Origin: Amylostereum areolatum
Lineage: Eukaryota > Basidiomycota > Agaricomycetes > Russulales > Stereaceae
Assembly: GCA_012932865.1 (NCBI GenBank)
Contig: SAXG01000064.1
Coordinates: 134,952 to 198,951 of the forward strand
DNA length: 64,000 nt
Direction: 5' to 3'
How positions within the stretch are numbered: position 1 is the first letter of the stretch; each line of letters begins with the position of its first letter. Position numbers and translations under genes: made by a program. Below are positions 23,531-34,958 of this stretch, in pieces. The notes under the pieces were generated by a model. The model saw only the letters and a list, made by a program, of their open reading frames with translations, was not told where the DNA came from and ran no database searches.

Positions 23531-25978
23531 TTATGCATACACATCGACGTCCGGGTCCTCCTCGAGGTATCCTATTTCTTTCTCCACGATCTCCAGCAGC
23601 CATTCCCATGTTATCTCGTAATTCCGGCTCTCCGTGGAGCTCGTCTGTACAACAGTCATGTTGCGGAGGTTGTGCGTAGTTTGGATCGTTTCTGATGCCT
23701 GACGAAGAGTTCGCATGCCCATTCTTATACCAATGTCTGACAAGATTGAACGTAGCGATTTGGATGCGACCGTCGGCGCATCAGGATACGCCTTGTCGAC
23801 GACCCACATGAAGAGCTTCAGGGTTTCGCGTTTATCACGGATGTCGGAGACTGCCACCTGTCCAAAGGAACTCGAGAATAGCTTATTCAGGCCATCCCTC
23901 TGTGCCTTGTTAGCCATCCTTTGGATCACGTTCCGAAGGACAGAATATGCCATGACCCAAGTGAGAGACTCTGCATCGTGTTCATGAGTATGCGTGACCG
24001 TCACTTGCTCAGCCGCAGTGTGTTGCTCGTTCCAGTCTATCGCTTCGAGAAGAGCTGTCGCCATGAACTGTACGTTTCCCTGGAATGCGTCAAGTTAGAC
24101 CGCGAATCTTAACATACCTGTAAAGTCAACCCCGATTTAGCTTACCGTAAGGACAGCGCCCCTTTGTGATAAGAAGATGGTCTTTGTACGCGTGTCACTT
24201 GTGCTATTGACTGGCCGTATGTAGCGGCCGTATCCGTGTGGAATTGACCCGACCTTCTCTGTGGTTACAATGGCAGCTGAGGACGGGTCGGCCCATGCAA
24301 AATCCAGATCCGAAAGAAAGCCCTCTTCGCCCTCGGGAGCGTTTTCGAAGTCCTCCGCTATGAACATATTTCCGGGGCTTAGATCGCGGTGAAGAACTCC
24401 TTTAGATCGAAGAACGTTGTAGCCTGGAGCAAAATGAAGGAACGACGTTGAGATTCATACTATATCAATGCAAGCAGAATAACGCACCGTTTATCATGGC
24501 CCGGAGACCCTTCAAGAACTCAAGGTCGGACTTGTATGTCCAGAATGGACGTCCAACGCTCCCGAGTACCAGGCGATGAAGTATAGCGTCCCGATTCATA
24601 AGGCCGGTCGTGTTCCCCCTCAGAAGTGAGACATTTACCAACTGGCGATGGCCATCAACGTTTCTCGTAACGTCGCCACCGACGTCGGGCTTAGCCAGCC
24701 CAGGATGAGGGCCACCCACAAACTTGTAGAAGGATGATTGGGGGTTACGATGATCATCGCGCCACGAAACCTTCAGAATCTTGACACCGCCCACTGGCAC
24801 TCCTTCGCGATACTCCTTCACGTGCCAGACCTGGGTCCCACGTCCGAAGAGGGAAAGAGAGCTCCAGATCGGCTCTCCTATGGTATACCAACGGCGGTCA
24901 TCGTTAGGGGTAATCGGGTCGATGATGTAGGAAGGGAATGTCTTCGAGTCATTCGCGGGTGTCAGTGAACGGAGGGTGACGGTCGGATCTTGACCAAGGT
25001 CCACATTGGAGAGGCGGTGGGTGAGGCTACGGACAACACGGATGAGAGTGTCTGTGTTGTCCCATATGTCAAATACAGGAGACACGGAAACGCCCGCCCG
25101 ATCATACACCGCGAGACAAAATTTCTTCGAATATACAAGGAATGCCAAAGAGAAGAGTTGGAACGGGCGACACGAAAGATGAAGGCGTGCATAAGTAGCG
25201 GCTTGTACCAGAATCTCCGGTACGGGGGCTTTTCTCGCCTCCTCGACATCGACTTTGGGACCCCACCTATATGTCGGTTTGAATTCACAGATGGCGTCCT
25301 GGTGGTGCCAGAGATCCGAATCGGAAGGGCTCAGCTGGAAGTCCGGGGTGAAGATAGGGAATCCGAAATTGTATTGCTTCTCTTGTTCCGCCTCGGAGGG
25401 GTCGAGGAGATTCTTAGTGTATCGGAGTTTTCGGAGAGGTCCGCTCGTGGGTGCGCCAGTTGGGCTAAAATCCTGGATATATTGAAAAATCGACTCCTGA
25501 TAGCCACAGTCAGCCGCTTCGTCGAAGAGAAGGGATTTCGCCAACATACTACCAGGGTTTGGTACGTCGCAAGGTCGTCACGACTTCCGAGTCTGTTCGT
25601 GTCGTTTGCTGTCGCCTCTTCCAGGGCCTGGATATCCACTTTCCTATCCCCCATGAGGGACTTCGCACACTCCGTGACGAAGCCGTCATCAACATCCGCA
25701 ATTCGCACCAAGTCTAATGGCCATTGCGAGCCGTAGACTATGGCATCGGCCCGTGCGAGTTGTTTTCTGAAGAGTTTGTGTGATGCATATTCGTCCTCAG
25801 AGGTGAAAGTCTCCAGATTGTCTGCACGGCGAGGTGACGTGGCCGGTTTCAATCACAGGAACAGGCCGGAAGCCATTATGGTGAGAGTGCGTTGGATGAA
25901 AAATGAGGATATGGAATGACGTGAGAAGATAAAACACGCACCACTTTCGTCGTCTTCAAGTTCGTCGCAAGACGCCAT
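23531..25978 (-). CDS. FunK1-type fungal protein kinase
   Basis: Model: 25978-25942, 25821-25553, 25496-24488, 24423-24146, 24079-23531, giving 713 aa. FunK1 kinases are an expanded family of multicellular basidiomycetes and ascomycetes. Supporting motifs are ICEFKPTYR in the N-terminal domain, the lysine region VGGVKILKVSWRD, catalytic loop GVLHRDLSPGNMF, and the metal-binding segment LSDLDFAWADP, which has the D-x-D-x-A form common in FunK1 rather than DFG. GNVQFMATALL resembles the activation-segment end (TGTxxFM). The C-terminal lobe has HDAESLTWVMAYSVLR. Introns are 120, 56, 64 and 66 nt; all phases close. The role of the family is poorly known. It sits convergently with the first F-box gene. 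Confidence 0.85.
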
Positions 25979-27198
25979 AGAGGACTTGGCTTGGTGGTGT
26001 ATGAAAAGAAAAAGTACGACTGAAACGTGGCACAGCCGGGTTTCACACACAACGCGCAGTCCGGGGCACGAGGCGCGGGTCTTCGATATCTCCTGGACTG
26101 AGGCTGGAACGGTAGTCAGATAGACGGCAACGTACACCGGGCGGTCCCGTTACTTCATTCCTTTTGGGAACAGTGCACCAAAGCGCACCCAACCTTCGAT
26201 CTTAAATTGAATGATCGCTGAGTCCAGGAGACCCAACATGAGGACTCCCGTCGGGAGCCCATCCAGCATGTGGTTTCGACCAACTGCGTTGACTGGACAT
26301 AGCATGAAATCATGCCATGACCGCGTCCCCGCAGAAGAAATCGCACTTACCTTACCGCGAGGATGAGAACCCGGAAGCAGAGGAGCCCCGAAACAGCAGT
26401 CACCAAAGAGTACTAGCCCAAGCCCGAGAAGTCAGTCCAAGCCAGAGAAGCCAGAGAGGAGCGGCCAGAGCCAGAGAAAGCCCAAGAAAGCCAGAGAGAG
26501 CCAGAGAGAGCCAGAGAGGACCAGAGAGAACCAGAGCCGAGTACAGAGTCGTCCACGGACCACGGGGTTTGAAGGCTGGATCTTGAAGTTGAAGCCTAGA
26601 GAAGTTAGCGCGAAGCGGAAGCGATGTCCAATATGTACAGTGCAGTAATGCGTAACGTAACGTACTGTAAGGTAAGAAGGCCGTCCGAGTCCAGAGTCCA
26701 TGATATGTATCGTATGATCAAGCTGAACGTCCTCCCCCCTCCCCATGCACCATCAAGCAGCCTACCCTCCTCCTCCAGAATACTGCTGACAAGGAGCCAG
26801 CAAAGAGCGACGGCAAGGAAGACCCTCACAAAGGATACTTGAATACTTGAGTCAAGAGGAAGTAGAGCCAGACCGCGCCCATGGGAGGGTTGAAGCCGAG
26901 TCCGAAGGAAGAGCGCCGACCAAGAACAAGCGAGTCGAAGATGGGGTGAAATGCGAGACTCCTCGGGAAATGAGGTAGAGATCCATGACTAGTAACGGTC
27001 GACGAAAGGTTGGTCCAGGTTGACAGGTCGTTGAAAGGTCGGAGTTGAGAAAGAAGCGGGTGGGGGTCCAAAGCATCGGGTCCACATCGAATGGAGCAAG
27101 TGACGGAAAGCGACGACAAAAGGAATATAGGAGGATCCACGGCCGATAATGAATGGTTGGAATAGAAAGGCTGGATGGCCGCCGAGAAACCTTGGGGG
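25979..27198. other. Gene-poor stretch with purine-rich repeat
   Basis: No supported gene. Holds the promoter side of the kinase gene, the AGCCAGAGA repeat listed separately, and the 3' flank of the next gene. Scattered frames encode low-complexity peptides only. Confidence 0.5.
26428..26545. repeat. Degenerate AGCCAGAGA minisatellite
   Basis: A roughly 9-10 nt unit (AGCCAGAGA) recurs about ten times with small changes. The encoded Arg/Glu-rich frame is an artefact of the repeat. Confidence 0.75.
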
Positions 27199-29791
27199 TT
27201 AGAGAGAACAACGCCTACGCGCCGCCTCGCACATCGCACTCATCCCGCACGCGCGCGCACTGGGCTTCACCATCTTGTGCGTCTGCAGGACCTCGCGCTC
27301 CATGCCCTGCGGCTTGACGTCGTCCACGTCGTTGAGGGTGAATAAAATAACTCCATTGGTCCTCCCGAGGAGCTCATAGCGCTCCTTCAAGGTCTCCTGC
27401 TTCGCGTTCAAAATGTCCATGCCCGTGTACTTCGGGAGGGGCGTGATCTTGAGCACGACAGCGAGTTCTCCCTTGGGGACGATGGTATACTCGCCATTGG
27501 ACAGGACGCGCCACTCGACGCCGGTGGCAGGCGGGAAGAGGTGCTCCGGCGAGTGAACCGCGAGCGTCCAGGGCTTAGCGCCGGCATCGACAGCGGCGAC
27601 GCGCGTCTCTTGTTCGACGTCCTCGCACTCCTCCACGACGACCGTCGGCGTGTTGTAGATGCAGTCCCGGCGGAAGATCACGCGGCGGTAGCGGTCAATA
27701 TCCGCCCACGATTCCTGGCGCGTGAAGCAGGTCGCGGGCGCGTGGTCCGCGTAGTCGTTGGGCATGTTGTCGGGGAAGACGTTGAAGGTCGGCGAGGAGG
27801 CCATGCTGGCCCAGAGGCGCCGGGGGACGGAGCGCACGGGGCGGACGGGCTCGACTGGGCGCGGACGGTAGCGAAGTTTCTTGAGGGGGAAGACGTCTTG
27901 GACGGGAGCTTTCTCCTCCTCAGTAACTTTGGGAACTTGCAGCTTGGCGGTGACAGTCTCGGGCTTCTCCTGGAGCTTGACGAAGGTGGTCGTGTTCTCG
28001 ACCTTGTCCATCGTCTTCATCTGTTCGTCCTCGGCTGCGACCGCGGGTTTCGGGAGCTGGTCCTCCAACTTCGCGTGCGAGGAAGCTGACATAGATTGCT
28101 GGGCGTCGGCGAAGGCGGGAAGGAATCGGGCGGGAAGCCCTGGCTGGACGACGGATGGAACGGAAGTGGCAGAAATGGGAGCACGAGTCAATGACCGCCC
28201 GCGCTCCTCGGAAGATGGTGTCCGCCTGGGAGTGATCCTAATCACTGCGCGCGTGCTTGAACGTATCCGACGTGTCTCCCTCGTCCGCCGGGTCGCAGTC
28301 GGTTCCTTCGCACTTGCATTCTTCTCTGCTAGTTCGATGTCCATGGGCGACGCCGTTGCTTCGGCTTTCCGCATTGCCTACATCAAGGCGCGGTTAGAAA
28401 CGTCAGTTGCAGAAAGAAAGGAGAACGTACCAGCATAGCCGCCTTCTTCGCCTTCCGCAACTTGACCTTCACCCAGTCAGTGCTAGCACCTGCTATGGAC
28501 GGCTATACGAGCCTATCAACACGGCATTCAGGCAAACAAAAAAGGAAGGGAAACTCACATCATGGAGCCCCCAGCGGTAAACCATCTCAAACGCTTCTAC
28601 CATCCTTAGACGGTTATCCAACAGTGGCGCACAAAGAACGTTGCTTCGCCTTCGAGGACGGACCATTGGGGACCACACGTCCCACTCCTCCGGTTCAAAG
28701 ACTTGAACGACGGGAACGGGGAACCCGTTGTAGGACTCGATGATGGAAACAGATGCGTCGATGAGAACGGGTGGAGGAAAGTTATCGGGGACGGGTCGGA
28801 AAGATGAAGTTGGGGTAGTGACAAGTAGAGGAACGGTCTTGGGTTTGGACGTTCGACCTTTGAGTAGAGAACGCGGCGGGTTGTGGGAAGTGGACGGAGG
28901 GGTCTCAATGCGCCTGCGCTTGTTGTCCGAGACAGTGTAGTTCGCCTTTCCTTGGCCTTCTCGTCGGATCTCCGCACGACCGATATCATCGCAGGAAGAA
29001 TATGTTTTGTTCGTGGACGCGCGGACGCTGATGTCTGGAAAGGGAGGATGAGCGGGGAGAGCGCAGAGAGGAGGAGAGAAAGAACGCACCTGTAGGCGCA
29101 TCCCCAGACTGGAAACTGGAATAACGGCACAGTTCGTCGTCGAACTGAACGTTTTTCTTTTTCTGCTCGCCGCCGGTGGTAGCATTATTGGTGGTGGGAA
29201 TGGCGGAGATGGTGACAGGGGTGGCGACGACGAAGGCAGAGACGTTGTTTTGGGACGTCGTGGCTTTCTTTTGCTTTCTGGCTGGAGGTGCGAGACGACG
29301 ACGTTTGTGGTGGCGGCGGGTGTTCTTGCCGTCAATTTCTGCCTCGACCTCTTGTCTTTCCTCGTCGGAATCGTCCTCGCGGGCGCGGACGCGCGACTGT
29401 TTTGGTTTTGTATATTTCTCGCCCATCTTCGGGCTTTGATCGTATGCTTTCACATCTGAAGGAGGAAGACTAGAGATCAGCGGGAGCCCTAGAAAGAAAG
29501 GGTGGAAGGACGCACTTTCACTCATAGTAATATCAACATCAACATCTACGCACACTATCGTTTCAAAACAACGCTTGGGAGGGATAGGAGAACAAGCGAC
29601 GTACCTTTCGTATCCTCAACACGCCCCTCTCCAACGCTCTCTCCAAAATCGCCTCTAACCCTACTCCCGATACTACCATCCAGACGCCGACAGGCAGCGC
29701 TTTCAGACAGCACGGGGAAGGCTTCAACTCCGCTCCCCACCGACGCATAGCGCACAGAAAGATCGACAAACGCGTAAAGGCGATTGAACAT
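27199..29791 (-). CDS. Unknown, probably nuclear protein, six exons
   Basis: Model: 29791-29605, 29554-29516, 29455-29090, 29034-28559, 28502-28431, 28377-27199, giving 772 aa. Exon 3 encodes an acidic patch then a strongly basic cluster (RRHHKRRRLAPPARKQKK), a good bipartite nuclear signal; another basic cluster is KRRRIETPP. Ordered segments include EPEEWDVWSPMVRPRRR, FEMVYRWGLHD and KVKLRKAKKAAML. The C-terminal third is better folded, with GVEWRVLSNGEYTIVPKGEL and alternating strands. No known domain recognised. Two small exons (39 and 72 nt) are inferred from splice signals and phase. Confidence 0.6.
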
Positions 29792-31563
29792 AGTAAAAGT
29801 GGTGGGTGTGGTGGGTAGGGGTGGTTAAGATCGAGGTGATAGGGAAATTAAGCGTGGGCAGGGTGGGCTTTAAGTATAACACACGGACTGGTCCGAGACA
29901 TGCTGGTCGCGTAACCCAGCGAAGGAGAACAGTGCTAAGTCAGTGGTCCATATTCAAACGGCGGCCAAATGAATGTGGTCGACATCGAAATCCACAGCGG
30001 TGGTCAAGGAGGGGAAACCTGGGGAAACCGTAGGGGACGACGTGCATAAAATGGAGACGTGTATTGGGAACGTGTGGTGACATGTACATCGGCGTCAGTA
30101 CTGGTATACGAGACGGATATCCTAGGAGAATTCTGTGATCAGTAGAGCGGTGGTGAAAAGGTGAAACGGTGTACGCACTCGCCGCCCGACATCTCCGTCC
30201 AGTCCAGACTCAAATCTCGTTTATTCCGGAACCAGTCCCCGCCCTCCCGAGCGGCCGGAAAACTATGAATGAGACGGTGAGCATGGTCGACGAAGGCGGG
30301 TGGATTGGGCCGCTGGGAGAGACCACGGCTTTTGTTTGCGCATGTTTGTGATCGATCCTCAATTTCAAGTTCGAGCTGGCTGCACAGCGACGAGCAGCGA
30401 TAGTTTCTCGTAGCCAGACTTCAAACAGAGGATAAAGTCGTTCTGTTTAAGCAGCGACGGAACCGAGAATACCGTCTGATAGCAGGTTATGATGCCTCCA
30501 ACGCATCTAGGTATATTGTGCGTGAACTCTCTTGTTTTATGGAACTGGATCAGTGGATATTGACCAGAAACACGGACCTCGTACCGTAATCTCTATGCTT
30601 TCAACTGCAACTACGTATTCGCTTCAAGAATCGATGGGAGTGTCCTGCACACCCTGTCCTCGCGATCGGCGGCTCTCGGCCGTTAGAGGGTCTACACATC
30701 TACATATAACGTTTCCAGCCAGCTTCTCAAGTACTTACGGTGGTGTGTTCTTCCTGCACCAATGGAAACCCTTCCCCGCTGCTCAATAATACAAGTTCAG
30801 CGCCCACCAGGTAGGCCTCCAAGTGCTGGTCCGGGAGTCGATGTTGAACGACAAGAATGTCCTTCTTTTGCTGCTTCCTATCCCGCGCGACTGACCAGCG
30901 ACGTTCTCAGACTTCTTCCGACATGATACTACCCCGTTCGGCTCAGAACGATCTGCACGTCCATACTTACCGCGGATCGTACACCGAAATTTTATTGACC
31001 TGGAGCGATTCAGACTGGGGCGTGGACCTAAGGTGTCTGGCTTCAAGGGCTAGAGCTTCATCCGGTTGTGGATTCTGATGTTCTGGTAAGTGGCCGTTCA
31101 ACGTGTCTGGAAACTGTCTTGAGTTTGATGAACGAAGGCCTCGGGTTTCCTTATGAAAGGCCGGGTAGGTGCCGAGCCCGACTTCACGCCCGTACCATGC
31201 GGCAGAACGTGCAAACCTTTTTGCTTGACAGTCCCCGTGGCTAGTTCTCTCGTTCCATTTCGCGCTCGCAGACGTGGGACGCATGGTGTCGCCATCACAT
31301 GCAGTCGAGGCCGACGTTTTTGGTGTACTCGGTGCACTTTTCGAGCATCCCGCCAGCCCGCGTTGACCGCGATCGTGCCCTTCGTCCTGCACTTAGATCT
31401 CCCCTTCTCGCATATGCATGAAAATGGGCTTATATTCTCTTCTTTGAAATCGTGACAGTGCGGTGTTGGAGGGTGTCGAACGGGGCCAAGGTCTACCGAG
31501 GACGCGTATAAAAGGTGAACGACGACGCGGCGAAAAGGCAGCCACACAGAAATACGCTTCGAC
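29792..31563. other. Intergenic, no gene seen
   Basis: About 1.8 kb between divergent genes. No frame over 141 codons and none with recognisable content; a TATA-like box lies at the right end. Confidence 0.5.
31507..31515 (+). promoter_or_regulatory. TATA-like box
   Basis: TATAAAAGG lies 57 nt upstream of the ATG of the first secreted Cys-rich gene, a normal distance for a fungal TATA promoter. Confidence 0.55.
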
Positions 31564-32207
31564 ATGCGACTCTCATCCACATTCTCCGCTCTTTCCTGGA
31601 CCGTCCTCGCTGTGTCGGTCCTCGTCATCACCGCAAGTCCCGTCGCTGTGCGTACCGCCCTCTAGTATCTATCCTATCTGACCGGCGCTGATTCATGCCC
31701 TCCAGGTTCCTTCAGAAGACACCACCCGGGAGAATGAGCTGGCTGGGACTGCTGACAGTGACGGCGAAGTGAGACATTTCTACCGCTTCCTTGCGCCCGT
31801 CATGCTGCTCTACTGACTCTCTGGCTCGTCACACCACGAAGGTTGCCAACTACTTGATCACTGAGAATGAATTCAGATATTGGCTCGCCAACACCGACGC
31901 GAACCTAACCTTCATCGGCGCTCCCTTCAACGCGCTCGCTCCGCGCTCCGCTCTGAACACCCAGGTCACCTACTGCAGCAGCAGGATTGACAACCTCTGC
32001 GGAGGCGCCTGTACCGTTTACAACGGCGGGTCGACCTGCCTCAACGCCCCGAACACCAAGTGTCTTGCTGCCACGCACAACGTCGGATTCTGCGACCGCG
32101 GCGGGTGCAAACATAGCTGCAACCAGCTTTCCACGTGCGGGACGCACTTGGACAGCGGTTTCTGCTACACTCCCGGCACCAAGTCCATCCTCGTCGGGAC
32201 TGCCTGA
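31564..32207 (+). CDS. Small secreted Cys-rich protein, copy 1
   Basis: Model: 31564-31647, 31706-31768, 31842-32207, giving 170 aa. Residues 1-25 form a signal peptide (WTVLAVSVLVITASP). A short acidic propeptide-like exon follows. The mature domain opens with NYLITENEFRYWLANTDANL and carries ten Cys within the last 75 residues, including CGGACTVY, FCDRGGC and STCGTHLDSGFCYTPGTKS. Spacing suggests a disulfide-stabilised extracellular fold. I know of no named domain; related sequences appear common in Agaricomycete secretomes, but that is recollection. All three exon lengths equal those of the copy at 33771. A GTAAGT donor and a CACAG acceptor after the stop (about 32215-32279) suggest an intron in the 3' UTR. 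Confidence 0.78.
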
Positions 32208-33770
32208 AAGCAACGTAAGTACCCCGGTGCAACCGTGCATACGATCATCGATCCGAGGTTGAAGCTCGCTTATCACAGGCTATCGAAAAGGGTCCCTGTA
32301 TCTGTAAAATATGTACTTCGCTGGGTCGCTTGAGGAGTTGAATGCGAGATTGTTGCCGTCTGTTGGCCTTCAATTACTCGAAAAGCTGACCATGAAGCTT
32401 GAAGGCGTATAGGCCACAGCTAGATCGCAGCCCCTGGAATATACGGTTCTCCCTCGACCGTAAGTAAGTACGTCAAAATATAATCTTTCTTATACATAGA
32501 GATCAAGCCGCGCGCGTGCGCGTTCAAACGTTCACGCGTTCACGGCTGGCAAGTACCAGTGAGCACTGAGATCTCTCGTTTGAGAGAACACTCCCGGGAG
32601 CGTTGCGCGCCGACTCCCGACGGTGTTATTACATATGTATGTATTTGTTCGTGTTTTGTTTATAGGTTCGAACGAACGCCTGGTGAGGCCGGTGAGGTCG
32701 CTCACGGTGAACCACCGATCTCAAGCGCCGCTGTTTTCCTTGCTCCAAGTTATGCGATTGTCCGCCCCCCGCCCTTTCGGACAATTCTTGCTCACCGGAA
32801 CTTCATAATTCTACGAGACATGCAGGCAGGAACACTTGCCGACTGCCGTCGTTTCGAAACCTGCGACACACTGGACGCCGTGCTTTTGATCCAGGCCAGC
32901 GCAGTACTTATGAGTGTATAGTACGAAAGCATCTGATCCTCCTCTGTGAGTGAGGTTCCTCATCTATAGGACCGATTACTGACTAGAAACCCGGACTTGG
33001 ATCCCACCACAGTTCCGCTACTGCGCTGATACGGTTTCGTGTCTCTGTCTGCCAGCGAGTCGCTCTGGAAGGGTGCTACCGTGACGTTATTGTAGGGCTG
33101 GGACTCACGGAACCACCAGAATCGATCGTCATTCTCCATCATCTCCTTGGGAATCAGGTTGTCAATCAGCTCGTCCATGGCGTTTCAACCCGGCGCTCCA
33201 GGTCCTATTGAACAGTGCACCAAGGCTGAGATGTAAGCCGTGTTTGTGTCTCAAAACCATGGAAGATACTTCTCAGTGATCGTTTGAACATCTCTGTCGG
33301 GTAGGACATCCATAAAAATCCGGGATACTTTACCTCGCGCGCGTCGCACCCTCAACGACCGGCGGCATGTCCGCCATCCGTTCGCAGAGTATTCACTTCG
33401 AGCTGTTACTGGTTTCATCGGAACGTGGCGCTGATGTTTTGGTAGGCGACCATATACTGCCGCGTATGGAGATGGACTTGCTATGGCTGGTTTACCTGGG
33501 GAAAAATTCCTTGGGCCAGCGTTTTTCTCAACCCTTCCCGCTGTTCGCCCTTGTGCCATGGTGACTCTCCTTGTCATCATATCAGATTTCTCCCTCGAAA
33601 CCGTCACAGGACCGTGTTGAGGCGGCGCGCCCATGAAGTACGAGTACATGGCTCGGAGCTGTACACAGCTTTCCTGAAGACACATAAAAGGCGGGAAGCG
33701 TACAGTCGAAGAGGTAAAGCCACATTCGACCCACGACATCTTACGACAATTCACGAAAACCCCTTCTACC
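32208..33770. other. Spacer between secreted paralogues
   Basis: Probable 3' UTR intron of copy 1 near 32215-32279, then no supported gene. A 72-codon minus-strand frame starting at 33178 (MDELIDNLIPKEMMENDDRF) has a gene-like start but no continuation I can support. Confidence 0.45.
33683..33691 (+). promoter_or_regulatory. TATA-like box
   Basis: CATAAAAGG about 88 nt before the ATG. The extended CATAAAAGGCGGG is identical to the hydrophobin promoter element. Confidence 0.5.
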
Positions 33771-34418
33771 ATGCAGTTCTCATCCCGCCTCTCCACTGTC
33801 TCTCTGACCATCCTTGCCGTGATGACCCTCGTCGTCACCGCGAGTCCCGCCGCGGTGCGTATACCCCCCACCCCCGCCGCCCTGCCCCGGGGCCATTCTC
33901 TCCGGGTCCAGGCGTATTCATTTACTTTCCTAGGATTCTTCCGAGATTGTCAAGAGGAAGGCTGAGGTTGGTGACGGTGCCAACAACAGCAGTGAAGTGA
34001 GACCAGTCCCCGCTTGCTCTCAAACCCGTTACTGACTGGTCGTAACGCCTAGGTTGCCAGCTACCTGGTCAGCGAGGACGAGTTCAGATATTGGCTCGCC
34101 AATACCGATGCGAACCTCACCTTCATCGGCGCACCCATCAACGCACTTGCTTCGCGCGACGGTCAGAGTCTTACGACGGTCACCTACTGCGACAGTAGGG
34201 CCGCCAACGTCTGCGGAGGTACCTGCACCGTTCACACCACCGGCCCGATATGCCTCCACGCTCCCGGCACGCGGTGTCTCGCAGCCACGAGCAATGTCGG
34301 GTTCTGCGACCACAAGGGATGCGACGGCAGCTGCAACCAGCTCTCAACCTGCGGAACGCGCTTGGATGATGGCTTCTGCTATACGCCCGGAACCAAGTCT
34401 ATTTTCATCCAGGCCTAA
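33771..34418 (+). CDS. Small secreted Cys-rich protein, copy 2
   Basis: Model: 33771-33854, 33934-33996, 34053-34418, giving 170 aa with exon lengths 84, 63 and 366 nt, identical to copy 1. Signal peptide in SLTILAVMTLVVTASP. The short second exon has a dibasic KRK that could be a Kex2-type cleavage site, absent from copy 1. The mature domain keeps SYLVSEDEFRYWLANTDANL and all ten Cys (CGGTCTVH, FCDHKGC, STCGTRLDDGFCYTPGTKS). A GTAAGT followed by a CAG acceptor just after the stop (about 34425-34482) again suggests a 3' UTR intron. Function unknown. Confidence 0.78.
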
Positions 34419-34958
34419 TCGCGACGTAAGTAGCATACATGATCTAGACCGTCCGTTCTCAATACTGACTTTTGATTGTCAGGGAATTAGGCCGTCGCTT
34501 CTTGGGATGTTGAGAGAGATTCGCGTCCTTGATCTCACCAGACCTGCTTGGACCCCGCTACTTCTCCTGAACGATCTTACCCCACAATCCTTTCCCTCAC
34601 ACTCACTCCCCTTTATTTATTCTTCCTCTCGCGCTTCATAACACAGCGACACGGTTTATATCTTCCATGTATCTATTAAGCACTCCCGACTTCACTCGTT
34701 CTGCGACGAATCCGCGTTTCTGCCGGTGTTTGCCAAGTCGTCCCGGTAATACAACGGCCACTGAATAGGGTGAGATTACCCGTCTGGCACCTGTGAACTA
34801 TGCCACGAAAATCGCTGCTTGGAGGTGCAGTAATTGATAGCATGAATCATTAACTAAGAATACACCTCGAACGAGTACAAAGGAAAGATAGACGGATGAG
34901 AAATTGCAGACGGAATCACGGCTCAGATAAGTAAGTGTAAAAATGAAGCAACTCGGAA
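34419..34958. other. Convergent spacer, no gene seen
   Basis: Contains the probable 3' UTR intron of the secreted gene; nothing further recognised before the 3' end of the second F-box gene. Confidence 0.5.

Noticed and set aside
26428..26545. CRISPR-like array
   Set aside because: Units are contiguous and lack spacers; a eukaryotic minisatellite.
32960..33178. A 72-codon minus-strand frame beginning MDELIDN
   Set aside because: Gene-like composition, but no supported downstream exon or homologue; kept only as a note.
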